Under the pieces are notes generated by a model. The model was not told the DNA's origin. It searched no databases and was given only the letters and a program-made list of their open reading frames with translations. Shown here in pieces: positions 28,540-39,380 of a stretch of 61,657 nucleotides of DNA. The stretch comes from Prochlorococcus sp. scB245a_519A13 (GTDB lineage: Bacteria; Cyanobacteriota; Cyanobacteriia; PCC-6307; Cyanobiaceae): NCBI GenBank assembly GCA_000634415.1, contig JFNH01000167.1, positions 1-61,657 on the forward strand. Reading direction: 5' to 3'. A program made the position numbers and the translations under genes. Within the stretch, counting starts at the first letter, position 1. Every line of letters starts with the position of its first letter.

Positions 28540-29100
28540 CTACATCATCATCAAGCCATTTTTTTGTTTGATATCAGAGGAAATGGTTTTTAAATCTCTA
28601 TCAGCATCAATATATTCTAACAATGAGAGATCCTTAAAATATTTAATTAATGGTTCTGTAGTTTTTTTATAAATATCAACTCTTGTTCTAATTGTCTCTT
28701 CAGTATCATCTTTTCTCCCTCTTAAAAGCAAACGCTTAATAAGTACTTCTTCTGGAATATCTAAATAAAAAACTAATTCCAAAGGTTGATTTATTTCATT
28801 TAAGACTTCATTTAATGAATTTGCTTGAGATAAATTTCTTGGGTAACCATCTAAAATCCAACCACAATTATCCTTGACTAAATTTTGTCTAACGATCTTT
28901 AATACAAGTTCATCACTAACAAGTTCCCCGCGATTCATAATATCCTTTACCTGAATACCCAGGGAAGTATTCATTTCGATTTCTTTTCTTAATAATGCAC
29001 CAGTAGAAAGGTGTAAGTAAGAATTAGTTTGACTTAACAATTCCGCTTGAGTACCTTTCCCGGCTCCAGGAGCTCCTAAAAATAGTAAATGTTTCTTCAT
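28540..29100 (-). CDS. adk: Adenylate kinase, short form
   Basis: Interconverts AMP, ADP and ATP. The P-loop is [10 protein letters not shown] at residues 9-18; the AMP-binding STGALLR and DGYPRN motifs are present. At 186 aa it is the short form lacking the large LID insert and zinc site. The ATG overlaps the secY stop by 1 nt (TAATG), so translation is probably coupled. Confidence 0.97.
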   Translation of the reverse strand: MKKHLLFLGAPGAGKGTQAELLSQTNSYLHLSTGALLRKEIEMNTSLGIQVKDIMNRGELVSDELVLKIVRQNLVKDNCGWILDGYPRNLSQANSLNEVLNEINQPLELVFYLDIPEEVLIKRLLLRGRKDDTEETIRTRVDIYKKTTEPLIKYFKDLSLLEYIDADRDLKTISSDIKQKNGLMMM

Positions 29101-30419
29101 TAATTGTTAATTAGTCCCTCATACCTTTGTGAAATAACATAAGTTTGAATTTGCTTAGCAGTATCTATAGCAACACCCACAAGAATAAGTAATGAAGTTG
29201 CTCCTAAACCTTGAAAGGTCTGAACATTTGTAGCTCTTTCTACTGCAGCTGGGATTATAGCTACTGAACCCAGAAATAACCCTCCCAATAAAGTCAACCT
29301 ATTTTGTATACCTGATAGGTAGTTTGCTGTATTAGTTCCAGGTCTAACTCCTGGTATCGCTACTCCTCCTTTCTTTAAATTTGAAGCTACATCAATTGGA
29401 TTGATAGTAAGAGATGCATAAAAATAAGAGAACCCCAAAATCAAGGAGAAGAATGTAAGAGCATATGGCCATGGATTAGAAGATCCTGGATTTAAACTAC
29501 TGGCTAATTTGATTAAGACTGGATTGCCAGTAACATTTGCAATAGTTATAGGTAAAAAAATTAAAGCAGATGCAAATATGATAGGCATAACTCCTCCTGC
29601 ATTTAATTTTAAAGGTAGATAACTTTGTCTTGTAGGAAGTAGTGTTGCATTTCCTATCTGCCTTTTTGCACTAACAATAGGAATGCGTCTTGCTCCCTCC
29701 TGGACAAAAATGATCCCAACAATTGTCAGTAGAAATACTCCAAGTAAAACTGCTATACCTAAAACATCTCCTCTATCGCCAGTTTGAGCTTTTTCAATGG
29801 TTGAACTTAGAGCCTTAGGTAAAGTCGAAACAATATTCAAAAAAATTACCAGTGAAGCTCCTTGACCTATCCCTTTCTCCGTAATAATTTCACTAAACCA
29901 CATTACTAACATTGAGCCAGTAACCAAAGCAATGGAGGTTTGCAAAACAAATGTAGTTTCGCTTATCCCCTCGATAGCATATTGTCTGAGAATTAAGGAA
30001 AAAATTATACTTTGCAAAAAACCCCATCCTAATGAAACATATCTAGTTATTTGAGCAATTTTTCTTCTCCCGGCTTCTCCTTCATTTTTTTGTAAATCTT
30101 CAAGCACAGGCAATGAAGCTGTGAGAAGCTGGATAATAATTGATGCGTTAATAAAGGGAAGTATGCCTAATGCGAATATTCCTAAGGTTGAAATTCCTCC
30201 TCCAGTAAAAATATCTAAAAAACCTATTAATTGCCCCCCTTGATCAATAAAACTTTTAAAAGCAACCCTATCAATACCAGGCATAGGAATATATATACCA
30301 AGTCTTACTAAAAGGAGAAGACCTAAAGTAGTTAAAACTCTACTCCTTAACTCTTTATTTAAAAATAATTGGGAAAGTATTTCAGAAGCGCTAGGATTTC
30401 TACTTTTGCTGACAAACAT
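29100..30419 (-). CDS. secY: Preprotein translocase subunit SecY
   Basis: Channel subunit of the Sec translocon in plasma and thylakoid membranes. It is 439 aa with about ten hydrophobic spans and the conserved IPMPGID segment near the N-terminus. It sits between rplO and adk, as in the spc operon of most bacteria. Confidence 0.97.
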   Translation of the reverse strand: MFVSKSRNPSASEILSQLFLNKELRSRVLTTLGLLLLVRLGIYIPMPGIDRVAFKSFIDQGGQLIGFLDIFTGGGISTLGIFALGILPFINASIIIQLLTASLPVLEDLQKNEGEAGRRKIAQITRYVSLGWGFLQSIIFSLILRQYAIEGISETTFVLQTSIALVTGSMLVMWFSEIITEKGIGQGASLVIFLNIVSTLPKALSSTIEKAQTGDRGDVLGIAVLLGVFLLTIVGIIFVQEGARRIPIVSAKRQIGNATLLPTRQSYLPLKLNAGGVMPIIFASALIFLPITIANVTGNPVLIKLASSLNPGSSNPWPYALTFFSLILGFSYFYASLTINPIDVASNLKKGGVAIPGVRPGTNTANYLSGIQNRLTLLGGLFLGSVAIIPAAVERATNVQTFQGLGATSLLILVGVAIDTAKQIQTYVISQRYEGLINN

Positions 30420-30448
30420 TTTGAAGCTTACCTAAATTTTTAGTAAAT

Positions 30449-30907
30449 TTATTTATTATTTATAAGCTCGCAGGATCCACCTGCGTCCTCAATTTTTTGT
30501 TTTGCAACTTTTGTAAATGCATGAGCTTGGACTTTTAGCTTTACATTAATTTTTCCGTTACCAAGAATTTTTAAAGGAAATTTTGGTTTGAAGATTAATC
30601 CATTCTTAACTAGTGAGTCAAGGTTAACTGTATCATTATCTTTGAAATCATTTAATTTTTCTAAATTAACTATGGAAAAATTCTTTTGATTAATTATTTC
30701 AAAGTGCTTTAATTTTGGAACTCTTCTATATAGCGGCATTTGACCACCTTCAAAACCTGGACGTGTAGGTCTTCCAGAACGTGACTTTTGTCCTCTCATT
30801 CCAAAACCACATGATGCACCCTGACCGGCTGCAATTCCTCTACCCTTTCTTAATTTTTTCTTTCTCGAGCCAGAGTTTGATTTAAGTGTATTTAATGTTG
30901 AAGTCAT
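30449..30907 (-). CDS. rplO: Ribosomal protein L15
   Basis: Large-subunit protein with the Gly/Arg-rich N-terminus ([16 protein letters not shown]) and [15 protein letters not shown] place the start at the second ATG ([13 protein letters not shown]). The frame opens 24 nt earlier at 30931, but that start would lie inside rpsE and adds a non-conserved MNSSILKI. From this start it is 152 aa. Confidence 0.94.
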   Translation of the reverse strand: MTSTLNTLKSNSGSRKKKLRKGRGIAAGQGASCGFGMRGQKSRSGRPTRPGFEGGQMPLYRRVPKLKHFEIINQKNFSIVNLEKLNDFKDNDTVNLDSLVKNGLIFKPKFPLKILGNGKINVKLKVQAHAFTKVAKQKIEDAGGSCELINNK

Positions 30908-30911
30908 AATT

Positions 30912-31532
30912 TTAAGAATAGAGCTGTTCAAGTGAGATGCCTCTCTCCCTTGAGGCAGATTTGTGTGTTCGTAATTGAGAAAGAGCTACCATAGCAGCTC
31001 TTGCATTATTCAAAGGTGTTTTACTACCCAATCTTTTTGCTAAGACATTTTTTATGCCGGCTAATTCTAAAACTGTTCTTATTGAACCACCAGCAATTAC
31101 ACCTGTACCTGGGGCAGCTGGTCTAATTAGTACATTAGCAGCGCCATCTCGACCTTTAGATAAAGTCGGTATTGAATTATTTGGGGTTAAGGGGACCCTC
31201 ACAAGATTCTTTTTACCATCTGAAACCCCCTTTCTCACCGCACCAATGACATCTCCTGCTTTACCAACTCCAACTCCAACTTGACCTTTCTCATTACCTA
31301 CAACAACAATTGCTCTAAAACTCATTTTTTTACCACCCTTAACAGTCTTTGAAACACGTCGAATTTGAACAACTCTTTCTTGCCAATCAGAATCTCTCTC
31401 TAGATTTTTTGAATCACCTCTTTTATTTCTTTTTCGATCATTACGATTATTCTTTTTTTGTTCTACAGGCATAGCTCCAGGTACGTTATCGTTCTTGGAT
31501 TGAATTTCTTGTTTTGTTGGTGTGTCAGTCAT
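30912..31532 (-). CDS. rpsE: Ribosomal protein S5
   Basis: A 206-aa small-subunit protein. The S5 core starts at about residue 48 ([14 protein letters not shown]), with GKGGKKMSF-type and [10 protein letters not shown] motifs. The first 45 residues are a hydrophilic Lys/Asn-rich extension, common in cyanobacterial S5. It is followed by rplO 4 nt away. Confidence 0.97.
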   Translation of the reverse strand: MTDTPTKQEIQSKNDNVPGAMPVEQKKNNRNDRKRNKRGDSKNLERDSDWQERVVQIRRVSKTVKGGKKMSFRAIVVVGNEKGQVGVGVGKAGDVIGAVRKGVSDGKKNLVRVPLTPNNSIPTLSKGRDGAANVLIRPAAPGTGVIAGGSIRTVLELAGIKNVLAKRLGSKTPLNNARAAMVALSQLRTHKSASRERGISLEQLYS

Positions 31533-31548
31533 AGTAAAAAATTAAGGG

Positions 31549-31917
31549 TTAGAATTCTAGGCCAGCTTCACGAGCAGCGTCTGCAAGTGCCTTTACTCTA
31601 CCGTGATATAAATTACCTCCACGGTCAAAAATTACTTGCTTAATACCTTTTTTTATCGCTCTCTTTGCTAATAATTTTCCAACAATAGAAGAAGAATTAC
31701 AATTAGAAGATAATTTCTCGGATTTTTCTCTTAGTTCCTTATCAACAGTTGAAGCTGAGCAAATAGTTGTTTGAGCGCTATCATCTATAACCTGGGCATA
31801 AATATGGTTATTAGAGCGAAAAACAGACAATCTTGGACGCGTTGCATCTCCAATTAAGAATCTCCTTAATCTTCTATGTCTTTTTTGGGTTTGTAATTTC
31901 CTGGAAAGTTTGGTCAT
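31549..31917 (-). CDS. rplR: Ribosomal protein L18
   Basis: A 122-aa 5S-rRNA-binding protein with [20 protein letters not shown] and the C-terminal [20 protein letters not shown]. It lies in the normal rplF-rplR-rpsE order. Confidence 0.97.
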   Translation of the reverse strand: MTKLSRKLQTQKRHRRLRRFLIGDATRPRLSVFRSNNHIYAQVIDDSAQTTICSASTVDKELREKSEKLSSNCNSSSIVGKLLAKRAIKKGIKQVIFDRGGNLYHGRVKALADAAREAGLEF

Positions 31918-31931
31918 TTTTTTAAATCAAA

Positions 31932-32471
31932 TTATTTTTTGCCAGATTTACCAGCTTTTCTGAGAATTCTCTCATCATGGTATTTAATTCCTTTTCCTTT
32001 ATATGGCTCTGGAGGTCTAATTGATCTGATTTTTGCTGCTTCGTTGCCAACAATTTCCTTATCAATTCCAGATACGGTAACGTTTGTATTACTCTCAACT
32101 TTGTATGTTATACCATCAGGGGGGATCATTTCTACAGGATGACTATAACCTGCACTTACAACAAGATTTTTACCTTTTACTTGTGCTCTTGATCCAACGC
32201 CAACAATTTCTAATTTCTTTGAAAAACCTTGAGTAACCCCCTCAACCATATTTGCAATTAAGGCTCTACATAAACCATGTCTCTGCCTTGAATATATTTT
32301 GGTTGTGGTAGGACTTACGACAACAGTATTATCTTTCTTATCAAAACTAACTCCCTCGGGCATAAGGCGTTTTAACTCACCCTTTGGGCCTTTCACTGTA
32401 ACTGTTAATCCATCAAAATCAACTGTAACTTTCTCTGGAATAAGTACTGGTGTTTTTCCAATTCTTGACAT
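31932..32471 (-). CDS. rplF: Ribosomal protein L6
   Basis: A 179-aa large-subunit protein beginning [15 protein letters not shown] and ending with the conserved [11 protein letters not shown] region. Two L6 repeats fill the length. It is 12 nt downstream of rpsH. Confidence 0.97.
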   Translation of the reverse strand: MSRIGKTPVLIPEKVTVDFDGLTVTVKGPKGELKRLMPEGVSFDKKDNTVVVSPTTTKIYSRQRHGLCRALIANMVEGVTQGFSKKLEIVGVGSRAQVKGKNLVVSAGYSHPVEMIPPDGITYKVESNTNVTVSGIDKEIVGNEAAKIRSIRPPEPYKGKGIKYHDERILRKAGKSGKK

Positions 32472-32483
32472 AATTAATTCTCC

Positions 32484-32885
32484 TTAATAAACATAGCAGA
32501 GGACTTCGCCGCCAATGCCTTGCTTTCTAGCATCGCGATCACTCATAACGCCTTTAGAAGTTGAAATTATGGCAACTCCAAGACCTCCAAGAACTTTTGG
32601 TAAACCTCTAGTATTTTTATATATTCTCAAACCAGGTTTACTAACTCTTTGCATAGACCGGATAGTAGGAAATTTATTTTTACCACTATATTTGAGACCT
32701 AGTATTATTTGTGATTTATAACCTTCACCTTCCTCATTAATATCAGAGATGAATCCCTCTTTTTGAAGCACTTTGGCAATACTTAAAGACATTTTTGAAC
32801 CTGGGATTGTTGTGGTTGTATGCTTTTTTTGACTCGCGTTTCTTATTCGAGTAAGCATATCTGAAATAGGATCGTGATTTGACAT
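32484..32885 (-). CDS. rpsH: Ribosomal protein S8
   Basis: A 133-aa small-subunit protein beginning [17 protein letters not shown] and with the C-terminal [16 protein letters not shown]. In E. coli S8 also represses the spc operon; whether that holds here is unknown. Confidence 0.97.
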   Translation of the reverse strand: MSNHDPISDMLTRIRNASQKKHTTTTIPGSKMSLSIAKVLQKEGFISDINEEGEGYKSQIILGLKYSGKNKFPTIRSMQRVSKPGLRIYKNTRGLPKVLGGLGVAIISTSKGVMSDRDARKQGIGGEVLCYVY

Positions 32886-32894
32886 AGTTTTAAT

Positions 32895-33434
32895 TTAATT
32901 CTTACTAAAAGGCATTCCTAACTCCTGTAGAAGAGCTTTACCTTCTTGATCTGATTTTGCACTAGTGACAATAGTTATATCCATACCTCTTATTGAGTCT
33001 ATTTTATCAAAAGAGATTTCAGGAAAAATCAATTGTTCTTTCACTCCAACGGTATAATTCCCTCTACCATCGAAACTTTTTGGATTAACTCCTCTGAAGT
33101 CTCTTATTCTTGGTAAAGCTAGATTTATAAATCTCTCCAAAAAGGAATACATCCTGTCTCCCCTCAAAGTAACAGTACAACCAATAGGCATTCCCTCACG
33201 AATTTTGAAACCCGCGATAGCTTTCTTAGCCCTAGTTACAAGGGCCTTTTGTCCTGTAATTGTTGCCATTTCATTTAGAGAGGCTTCTAGAGCTTTCGAA
33301 TTTGAAGCTGCCTCACCAAGACCTCTGTTAACGTTGACTTTAACAACTTTAGGTACTTGATGAATATTTTTAAGACCAAGGTCCTTTAAAAGTTTTGGTC
33401 TTATTGATTCTTTGTAGCGATTTTTTAGAGTCAT
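32895..33434 (-). CDS. rplE: Ribosomal protein L5
   Basis: A 179-aa 5S-rRNA-binding protein with [14 protein letters not shown], the [18 protein letters not shown] stretch and RDFRGV. About 75 nt separate it from rplX, longer than other gaps in the cluster, leaving room for an internal promoter. Confidence 0.97.
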   Translation of the reverse strand: MTLKNRYKESIRPKLLKDLGLKNIHQVPKVVKVNVNRGLGEAASNSKALEASLNEMATITGQKALVTRAKKAIAGFKIREGMPIGCTVTLRGDRMYSFLERFINLALPRIRDFRGVNPKSFDGRGNYTVGVKEQLIFPEISFDKIDSIRGMDITIVTSAKSDQEGKALLQELGMPFSKN

Positions 33435-33509
33435 AATTTTTTCGTTAATTCTGGTCTTTGTCAGAATTGATAAATTAGAAAAAGTTGAAATCTGGTTTCT
33501 GATGAAAAA

Positions 33510-33866
33510 TTAATCAATTACTTCACCAGTTTTCTTCAATCTTCTTTTCTTAACACCCTCTTTATCAATAAAGTATTCAATCTTACTTGTAAGATTTTTA
33601 TCCTTTGAAAAGAACATTACATTTGATGCATGTAAAGATGCTTCTTCTGTAAGTATTCTTCCAGTTTCTCCTTCCTGAGTTGGTTTTACATGTTTAGTCC
33701 TAAGGTTAATTCCCTTTACAACTACTCTATTTTCAAGAGGGATAGTTTTTAAAACTTCACCAGTTTTCCCTTTATCCTTGCCATTAATTACTTTTACCAA
33801 ATCCCCAGTTTTGATTCTCATTTTTATTCTCTGGAAATTTTTCTTTTGTTTTAATGAATCCAACAT
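33510..33866 (-). CDS. rplX: Ribosomal protein L24
   Basis: Large-subunit assembly-initiating protein. The KOW motif region is [20 protein letters not shown]. The ATG at 33866 directly abuts the rplN stop and has a GGAGGT Shine-Dalgarno, so I keep it. A second ATG at 33821 (MRIKTGDL) would match the length of most L24 proteins, so the first 15 residues may be an extension. Confidence 0.95.
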   Translation of the reverse strand: MLDSLKQKKNFQRIKMRIKTGDLVKVINGKDKGKTGEVLKTIPLENRVVVKGINLRTKHVKPTQEGETGRILTEEASLHASNVMFFSKDKNLTSKIEYFIDKEGVKKRRLKKTGEVID

Positions 33867-34232
33867 TTAAATCACCTCCGGAGCAAGAGAAACAATCTTT
33901 GTATAATTTTTATCCCGCAGTTCTCTAGCTACAGGACCAAAGACTCTCGTACCTTTTGGATTCTTATCTTCATTAATCAAAACTGCAGCATTGTCATCAA
34001 ATCTGATTGAATTACCAGTATTTCTTCTTAATGTTGCTTTAGTTCTGACGATAACAGCTTTAACAACTTCAGATTTCTTAACTCCCATGTTAGGAAGAGC
34101 ATCTTTTACAGTTGCTACGATTACATCTCCGACATGCGCATACCTTCTATTAGAACCTAAAACCCTAATACATTGGAGTCTTTTTGCTCCGCTATTATCG
34201 GCAACTGTTAAATAAGTTTCTTGTTGTATCAT
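33867..34232 (-). CDS. rplN: Ribosomal protein L14
   Basis: A 121-aa large-subunit protein with [17 protein letters not shown] and the [20 protein letters not shown] end. It overlaps rpsQ by 4 nt (ATGA), indicating coupled translation, and has a GGAGGTT Shine-Dalgarno inside rpsQ. Confidence 0.98.
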
Positions 34233-34495
34233 TTTTTAACCTCCTTAGACTGACTTGTTTTATTGAGAATCTCTTCAATTGCCCATCTTTTATGAGCACT
34301 GAGCGGTCTAGTTTCTCTAATTTTAACTCGATCACCTAAAACACATGTATTTTCTGGATCATGCGCCTTATATCGTGTAGTTCTACTTACAATTTTTTTA
34401 TAAGTGGGATGTGGATATCTGTTAATAACAGCAACAACAACTGTTTTATCCATTTTGTCGCTGACAACAGTACCAATTCTTTCTTTAAGTGCCAT
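34229..34495 (-). CDS. rpsQ: Ribosomal protein S17
   Basis: An 88-aa small-subunit protein with [17 protein letters not shown] and the [20 protein letters not shown] segment. It is 9 nt after rpmC and overlaps rplN by 4 nt. Confidence 0.97.
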
Positions 34496-34504
34496 AACTA
34501 ATAA

Positions 34505-34723
34505 TTAATCAGAAGTTGTTTTAGAAGCAGATTGACTCTTACTGAGAGTGAGTAATTGCGCAACTTGTTTCTTGATAATTTTAAATTTATGAGTTTCATT
34601 AAGCTGTCTTGTAGCTTGCTTGAATCTCAAATCAAAAAGATCTTTTCGTAACTGGTCAATCTTTTCAGTAATTTGTTCAGAATTTAATTTTTTAAATTCC
34701 TTAAGTGACTCTGAGTTTTTCAT
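34505..34723 (-). CDS. rpmC: Ribosomal protein L29
   Basis: A 72-aa helical hairpin protein at the exit tunnel, with [19 protein letters not shown]-like core. It overlaps rplP by 4 nt with a GGAGG Shine-Dalgarno inside rplP. Confidence 0.95.
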   Translation of the reverse strand: MKNSESLKEFKKLNSEQITEKIDQLRKDLFDLRFKQATRQLNETHKFKIIKKQVAQLLTLSKSQSASKTTSD

Positions 34724-35202
34724 TGTTTAACCTCCTCTTGAGATTTTTTACTATTTTTTGTATTTTCTTGGGAGGAATTTTCTAGATTTTTATCAATGGA
34801 GATGAATTTAGTTTTTACAGGAAGTTTGTATTGAGCCAGACGCATAGCTTCCTTTGCAGTTTCCTCAGTGATATCCTCACCCCCCATTTCAAAAAGTATT
34901 CTGCCAGGTTTTACAACTGCGACCCAAAACTCTGGATTACCTTTACCAGAACCCATTCTGGTTTCGGCAGGTCTCATAGTTACTGGTTTATCTGGAAATA
35001 TTCTTATCCAGATTTGACCACCACGTTTGATATATCTAGTCATAGCTCTTCTGCTTGCTTCAATCTGACGTGCAGTTACCCAGCCACAGTCTTGAGCTTG
35101 GAGAGCAAATTGACCGAATGCAATAGTATTACCTTTTGAGGCTACACCCCTCATTCTGCCTCTATGTTGTTTACGGAATTTAGTTCGTTTTGGACTAAGC
35201 AT
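34720..35202 (-). CDS. rplP: Ribosomal protein L16
   Basis: A 160-aa large-subunit protein with [17 protein letters not shown] and [20 protein letters not shown]. The C-terminus carries about 20 extra polar residues (Asn/Ser/Lys/Glu) beyond the usual about 138. Its start has a GGAGGT Shine-Dalgarno 5-6 nt upstream. Confidence 0.97.
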   Translation of the reverse strand: MLSPKRTKFRKQHRGRMRGVASKGNTIAFGQFALQAQDCGWVTARQIEASRRAMTRYIKRGGQIWIRIFPDKPVTMRPAETRMGSGKGNPEFWVAVVKPGRILFEMGGEDITEETAKEAMRLAQYKLPVKTKFISIDKNLENSSQENTKNSKKSQEEVKQ

Positions 35203-35213
35203 TTTTATACCTC

Positions 35214-35945
35214 CTATGAATTCTCATTTGAACGATCCTCAAATTGCTGAGGTCTTCTACTAACTTTCCTCTTAGGGCTCGCACCCACAGGGATAGTTTG
35301 TTCTTCTTTAGGGAGAACCTCACCTTTGAAAACCCAAACTTTAATGCCTAGAACACCGTAAGTTGTATTAGCTTCACGTGTTGCATAGTCAATTTCAGCT
35401 CTCAATGTATGTAATGGAACTCTACCTTCTCTAGTCCATTCAGTTCTAGCTATTTCAGCACCATTCAACCTTCCCCCTACTTGAATTTTAAGACCTAAGA
35501 CTCCAGCCCTTTGAGCCCTTTGTAAGGCCATCCTTATAGTTCTTCTAAAGGCGACTCTCTTTTCAAGTTGTTGGGCAATATATTCAGCTAGTAAAAAAGC
35601 ATCAGCATCTACGCGTTCAACTTCAACAACGTTTATTCTGACTTGCCTTGTTCTATCACCTATAGTTTTTTGAATGCCAGATCTTAATTCTTCAATACCA
35701 CTTCCTTGTCTTCCAACTATAACTCCTGGTCTTGCTGTTTTTAATTCAAGTTCCAGTTGGTCAGCTTTTCTTGCTATTAAGACATCGCTAATTCCTGCTG
35801 CTCCATATTTTTTTTGTATAAATGTACGAATTTTAAAATCTTCTTGGAGAAGAATTGGATAGGTTTTAGAAGTAGCAAACCACTTAGAGCGATGCTCTTG
35901 TGTAATTCCTAATCTTAGTCCAGAAGGATGTATTTTATGTCCCAT
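35214..35945 (-). CDS. rpsC: Ribosomal protein S3
   Basis: A 243-aa small-subunit protein with the KH domain ([15 protein letters not shown]) and [14 protein letters not shown] at the start. The last 30 residues are a basic/polar tail. Its ATG overlaps the rplV stop by 1 nt and is preceded by a GGAGGT Shine-Dalgarno. Confidence 0.98.
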   Translation of the reverse strand: MGHKIHPSGLRLGITQEHRSKWFATSKTYPILLQEDFKIRTFIQKKYGAAGISDVLIARKADQLELELKTARPGVIVGRQGSGIEELRSGIQKTIGDRTRQVRINVVEVERVDADAFLLAEYIAQQLEKRVAFRRTIRMALQRAQRAGVLGLKIQVGGRLNGAEIARTEWTREGRVPLHTLRAEIDYATREANTTYGVLGIKVWVFKGEVLPKEEQTIPVGASPKRKVSRRPQQFEDRSNENS

Positions 35946-36331
35946 TAGTTTTGTACCTCCGCATTAGTTTGAGTAGGAGCAGACTCAACAGAAATACTGA
36001 TATGGCAAGTCTGTTTTTTAATTGAAAAAGCTCGGCCTTGAGCTCTGGGTCTGTACCTTTTCATTACTGGACCGCTATTAGCCCATGCAGAGGAAATAAC
36101 TAGGGTAGATGGATCCATTCCAAGGTTATGTTCTGCATTAGCAACAGCAGATCTTAGAACTTTAGTAATGGGGTCTGTAGATCTGTAAGGCATAAATTCC
36201 AACATAATCAATGCATCTCTATAAGATCTACCCCTTATCTGATCCAAAACTCTTCTCACTTTAGAGGCTGATCCTCGAACATAATTCCCATGAGCAATTG
36301 CTGTTTTTGTTGTTTCAGGTGTTTTTGTCAT
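35945..36331 (-). CDS. rplV: Ribosomal protein L22
   Basis: A 128-aa tunnel protein with [19 protein letters not shown] and the beta-hairpin region around [13 protein letters not shown]. It overlaps rpsS by 4 nt and rpsC by 1 nt. Confidence 0.98.
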
Positions 36332-36606
36332 GATTTTGCTCCTTTCTTATCTCTTATATGACCTCGGTAAGTGCGTGTAGGAGCAAATTCACCGAGTTTA
36401 TGACCAATCATTTGTTCAGTAATAAATACTGGAATGTGAGTCTTGCCATTATGTACAGCGATTGTGTGACCGATCATTAAAGGTAAAATCGTAGAGGATC
36501 TTGACCAAGTTTTGATAACAGACTTGTCATTATCAGTATTTTGTTTTTCTACCTTCTTGAGCAGGCTATCTGCTATAAAAGGTCCTTTTTTTAGTGAACG
36601 TCCCAT
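36328..36606 (-). CDS. rpsS: Ribosomal protein S19
   Basis: A 92-aa small-subunit head protein, [16 protein letters not shown] to [11 protein letters not shown]. The frame is open back to 36699 inside rplB, but the 31 extra residues are hydrophobic out-of-frame rplB sequence, so the start is the ATG at 36606. It follows rplB by 37 nt. Confidence 0.97.
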
Positions 36607-36643
36607 GATTATGTAATAGAAATTGAAATAAAAAATGAAGTAA

Positions 36644-37507
36644 TCAAGAGTCTCTTCCTCCTCTACTCCTCTTAGAAACGCGACGGCGTCTTCGAACAAC
36701 TAATTTATTACTTGGTTTGTTCTTTTTACGTGTCTTTAGTCCAAGAGCTGGCTTACCCCATGGAGTAACTGGGCCTGCTCTACCAATTGGTGCTTTTCCC
36801 TCTCCTCCTCCATGTGGATGATCACATGGGTTCATTACACTACCTCTTACTTGAGGCCTTCTTCCAAGCCATCTTCTTCTTCCTGCTTTACCTAAGCTAG
36901 TATTTCTTATTTCAGAATTACCTACTTCACCAAGAGTTGCGTAGCATTCTTTTCTTACAAGTCTTACCTCAGTAGATGGGAGTTTTAAAGCAACATAATC
37001 TCCCTCTTTTGCCATAACTTGAGCACTAGCTCCTGCGGATCTAACCATTTGAGCACCCCTACCTGCGTATAACTCAACACAATGAACACTAGATCCTAAT
37101 GGCATAACAGAAAGCGGCATGGCATTTCCATCTTCAATTGGAACACTTTCTCCAGAAATGACATTTTGTCCGACTTTTACTCCTGCTGGAGCGATAATAT
37201 ATCTTTTCTCTCCATCTTCGTAAAATAAAAGTGCCAACCTTGCATTTCTATGAGGATCGTAGTGTATAGCTGCAACCTTAGCGTTGATATTTCTTTTATC
37301 TCTTCTAAAGTCGACCAATCTATATTGCCTTTTGTGACCACCTCCACGATGACGACAAGTGATAACTCCACGATTATTCCTGCCTTTAACTCTATGTTTT
37401 GAAACTATTAGTGATCTTTCAGGTTTTGCACTTGTGATTTCACTAAAGTCAGTAACTACTCTCTGCCTAGTGCCAGGTGTATAAGGTTTAAATTTACGTA
37501 TTGCCAT
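36644..37507 (-). CDS. rplB: Ribosomal protein L2
   Basis: A 287-aa protein central to the peptidyl-transferase centre. It shows the [24 protein letters not shown] and [15 protein letters not shown] motifs, the last containing the essential His. It is in the rplW-rplB-rpsS order. Confidence 0.98.
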
Positions 37508-37519
37508 GATTAAAACTCC

Positions 37520-37822
37520 TTAAGATTCTGGAAATAGTTGGATTTTGTCTCCCTCAGCAAGACGTACAATTGCCTTCTTGACCTGAGAACGTTTACCGGA
37601 AAATTTCCCGACTCTTCTTGTTCTCCTAGGAGGATTCATAGTATTAACTCCTATGACTTTAACACTGAACAAGGCTTCAATGGCTGCCTTTATTTGTGGT
37701 TTAGCCGCTCTATGATCTACTTCGAAAGTATATTGGTTAAGATCTAGTGCATTTGTAGCTTTTTCAGTAATAACTGGCTTTCGTATTACATCGGCCAAAC
37801 GAGAATCGAATAATTTACTCAT
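37520..37822 (-). CDS. rplW: Ribosomal protein L23
   Basis: A 100-aa exit-tunnel protein that docks trigger factor and SRP. It has [20 protein letters not shown] and [15 protein letters not shown]. It overlaps rplD by 4 nt and has an AGGAGG Shine-Dalgarno. Confidence 0.97.
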   Translation of the reverse strand: MSKLFDSRLADVIRKPVITEKATNALDLNQYTFEVDHRAAKPQIKAAIEALFSVKVIGVNTMNPPRRTRRVGKFSGKRSQVKKAIVRLAEGDKIQLFPES

Positions 37823-38451
37823 GATGCATAAACCTCCTGAATTTTATCTATCGCTGATTGACCTATTACCAATTTATTAGCATTGAGAATATCAAATACA
37901 TTTAATTGATCGGCGGCGATTAATTTTACTTTCTCAATATTATTAATGGATTTTTTTATAATATCGGAAGGGCTATCGAGAATAACCAAAACTTTTTCAG
38001 TTTTTTGTACACCTAATCGAGCAAGGCCATTGATGATATCACTTGTTTTAGGCTGCTTTAAAGTAGATCCAAAATCTTCAACAGCCTTCATATCAGATAC
38101 TCTGGACATAAGAGCTGTTCTAAGAGCTAATCTACGTTCCTTACGATTCATATCAAGATTGTAAGAACGTGGCTTCGGTCCAAAAATAATTCCGCCACCA
38201 GGTCTTAAAGGTGTCCTTATTGATCCTTGACGAGCTCTTCCTGTACCTTTTTGTTTGTATGGCTTTCTACCGCCCCCGCGCACTTCAGATCTTGTCAAAG
38301 TTGATGCTGTCCCTTGTCTTTTATTTGCTAGCTGTCTAAGGACTGCTCTATGGATTAAGTCTGCCGAAGAAGTTTCTTTAGCAACTGCTAAATCAAGAGT
38401 AACTTTGCCTGATTTTTTACCATCCCACTTTAAAGTTTCAAGTGTTGTCAT
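37819..38451 (-). CDS. rplD: Ribosomal protein L4
   Basis: A 210-aa tunnel protein with the conserved loop [20 protein letters not shown] and the [20 protein letters not shown] stretch. In E. coli L4 represses the S10 operon through its leader RNA, and this operon also has a structured leader. It overlaps rplC by 4 nt, with a GGAGGTGA Shine-Dalgarno. Confidence 0.98.
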   Translation of the reverse strand: MTTLETLKWDGKKSGKVTLDLAVAKETSSADLIHRAVLRQLANKRQGTASTLTRSEVRGGGRKPYKQKGTGRARQGSIRTPLRPGGGIIFGPKPRSYNLDMNRKERRLALRTALMSRVSDMKAVEDFGSTLKQPKTSDIINGLARLGVQKTEKVLVILDSPSDIIKKSINNIEKVKLIAADQLNVFDILNANKLVIGQSAIDKIQEVYAS

Positions 38452-39101
38452 GATTTTTCACCTCCTTTTTTGCCTACAACATTATTTGGCTTAATGTTGA
38501 CAATTGAGCCGGGCTTACCTGGAACAGAACCCTTTACTACAAGCAAATTCTTCTGATCATCAATTTTTAGAACTAACAATCCTTTGGTAGTTATCTGTTT
38601 TCCACCATATCTTCCTGCCATTCTTTTACCTGGATAAATTCTACCCGGAGTTGTTCCTGCTCCTGTAGATCCTGGTGCTCTATGATTTTTTGAACCATGA
38701 CTCATAGGACCTCTGCTAAAACCATGTCTTTTCTGGTAACCTGCAAAACCTCTACCCATAGATTTGCCACTGATATCAACTTTTTGACCAACCTCAAAGC
38801 TTTTTACAGTTATTTGTTTTCCGATTTCATAAGATGAAGTTTCTTCAACCCTATATTCTTTTAAATGCTTTAAAAGTTCCTCACCTGATTTCAATAAGTG
38901 TCCCTTTTCAGGTTTGCTTAAATGCTTCTCTTTGGACAAGCCATAACCTATCTGAACGGCGGTATAACCATCCAAAGCAGTTGTTTTCAATTGAGTGACG
39001 CGGCACGGACCAGCTTCTATGAGAGTAACTGGTACCGAATTACCTTTGTCATCGAAAAGCTGGGACATGCCCAATTTCTTTCCTAAAATTCCGATAGACA
39101 T
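38448..39101 (-). CDS. rplC: Ribosomal protein L3
   Basis: First gene of the cluster. It has [16 protein letters not shown] at the N-terminus and the [20 protein letters not shown] loop that reaches the peptidyl-transferase centre. I start it at 39101 (MSIGILG); the frame opens 36 nt earlier but those residues are not conserved. From this start it is 217 aa. The absence of rpsJ upstream is normal in cyanobacteria, where rpsJ sits in the str operon. Confidence 0.97.
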   Translation of the reverse strand: MSIGILGKKLGMSQLFDDKGNSVPVTLIEAGPCRVTQLKTTALDGYTAVQIGYGLSKEKHLSKPEKGHLLKSGEELLKHLKEYRVEETSSYEIGKQITVKSFEVGQKVDISGKSMGRGFAGYQKRHGFSRGPMSHGSKNHRAPGSTGAGTTPGRIYPGKRMAGRYGGKQITTKGLLVLKIDDQKNLLVVKGSVPGKPGSIVNIKPNNVVGKKGGEKS

Positions 39102-39193
39102 AAGACTAAAATATGCTAGCTCGTAATAATTTTTCAATTATCTAAACCCTTCAGTTATCAAGGTGAAGTTAATAAAAAAACAATTAGTAAGGT

Positions 39194-39238
39194 CGAGACT
39201 TATCTGAAATAATAGATAGTTTCTCTCGGGATAAACCC
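39194..39238 (-). promoter_or_regulatory. Structured leader upstream of rplC
   Basis: A nested stem-loop: outer arms CGAGA (39194-39198) and TCTCG (39224-39228), inner arms TATCT (39201-39205) and AGATA (39214-39218). It abuts a small GGG-ATAAA-CCC hairpin at 39228-39238. It would lie about 95-140 nt upstream of the rplC ATG in the transcript. Leader structures at this place control r-protein operons in other bacteria; binding of L4 or another r-protein here is only inference. Confidence 0.5.
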
Positions 39239-39284
39239 ACCTGAGTTTTTTAACGAAACGCTAAAAAATGTGAAATTTTCAGAG

Positions 39285-39303
39285 GCTCGGCTAGCTTGCG
39301 AGC
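39285..39303. promoter_or_regulatory. Second hairpin in the rplC/ndhN intergenic region
   Basis: GCTCG (39285-39289) and CGAGC (39299-39303) form a perfect 5-bp stem around a 9-nt loop that itself contains GCTAGC. It is GC-rich in an AT-rich spacer, and on the minus strand lies near the 5' end of the predicted rplC leader. Confidence 0.4.
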
Positions 39304-39320
39304 TTAAAAATTCACTGAGT

Positions 39321-39330
39321 TACAATTGTA
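39321..39330. promoter_or_regulatory. Palindromic -10 shared by ndhN and rplC operon
   Basis: The palindrome TACAATTGTA reads TACAAT, a good -10 hexamer, on both strands. It is 50 nt from the ndhN ATG and about 220 nt from the rplC ATG, which would give rplC a long leader that includes the hairpins. No strong -35 element is seen on either side. Candidate only. Confidence 0.4.
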
Positions 39331-39380
39331 CATCATCAAGTACCATAAAATAAAATAAAATAGAAACAAAGGAAATTTTT

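Noticed and set aside
34831-35139. 102-codon plus-strand open frame opposite rplP
   Set aside because: It lies entirely antisense to a clear L16 gene, shows no family motif, and its composition is that expected from the opposite strand.
36607-36699. 31-residue N-terminal extension of S19
   Set aside because: The extension overlaps rplB out of frame and is not S19-like; the ATG at 36606 gives the normal 92-aa protein.
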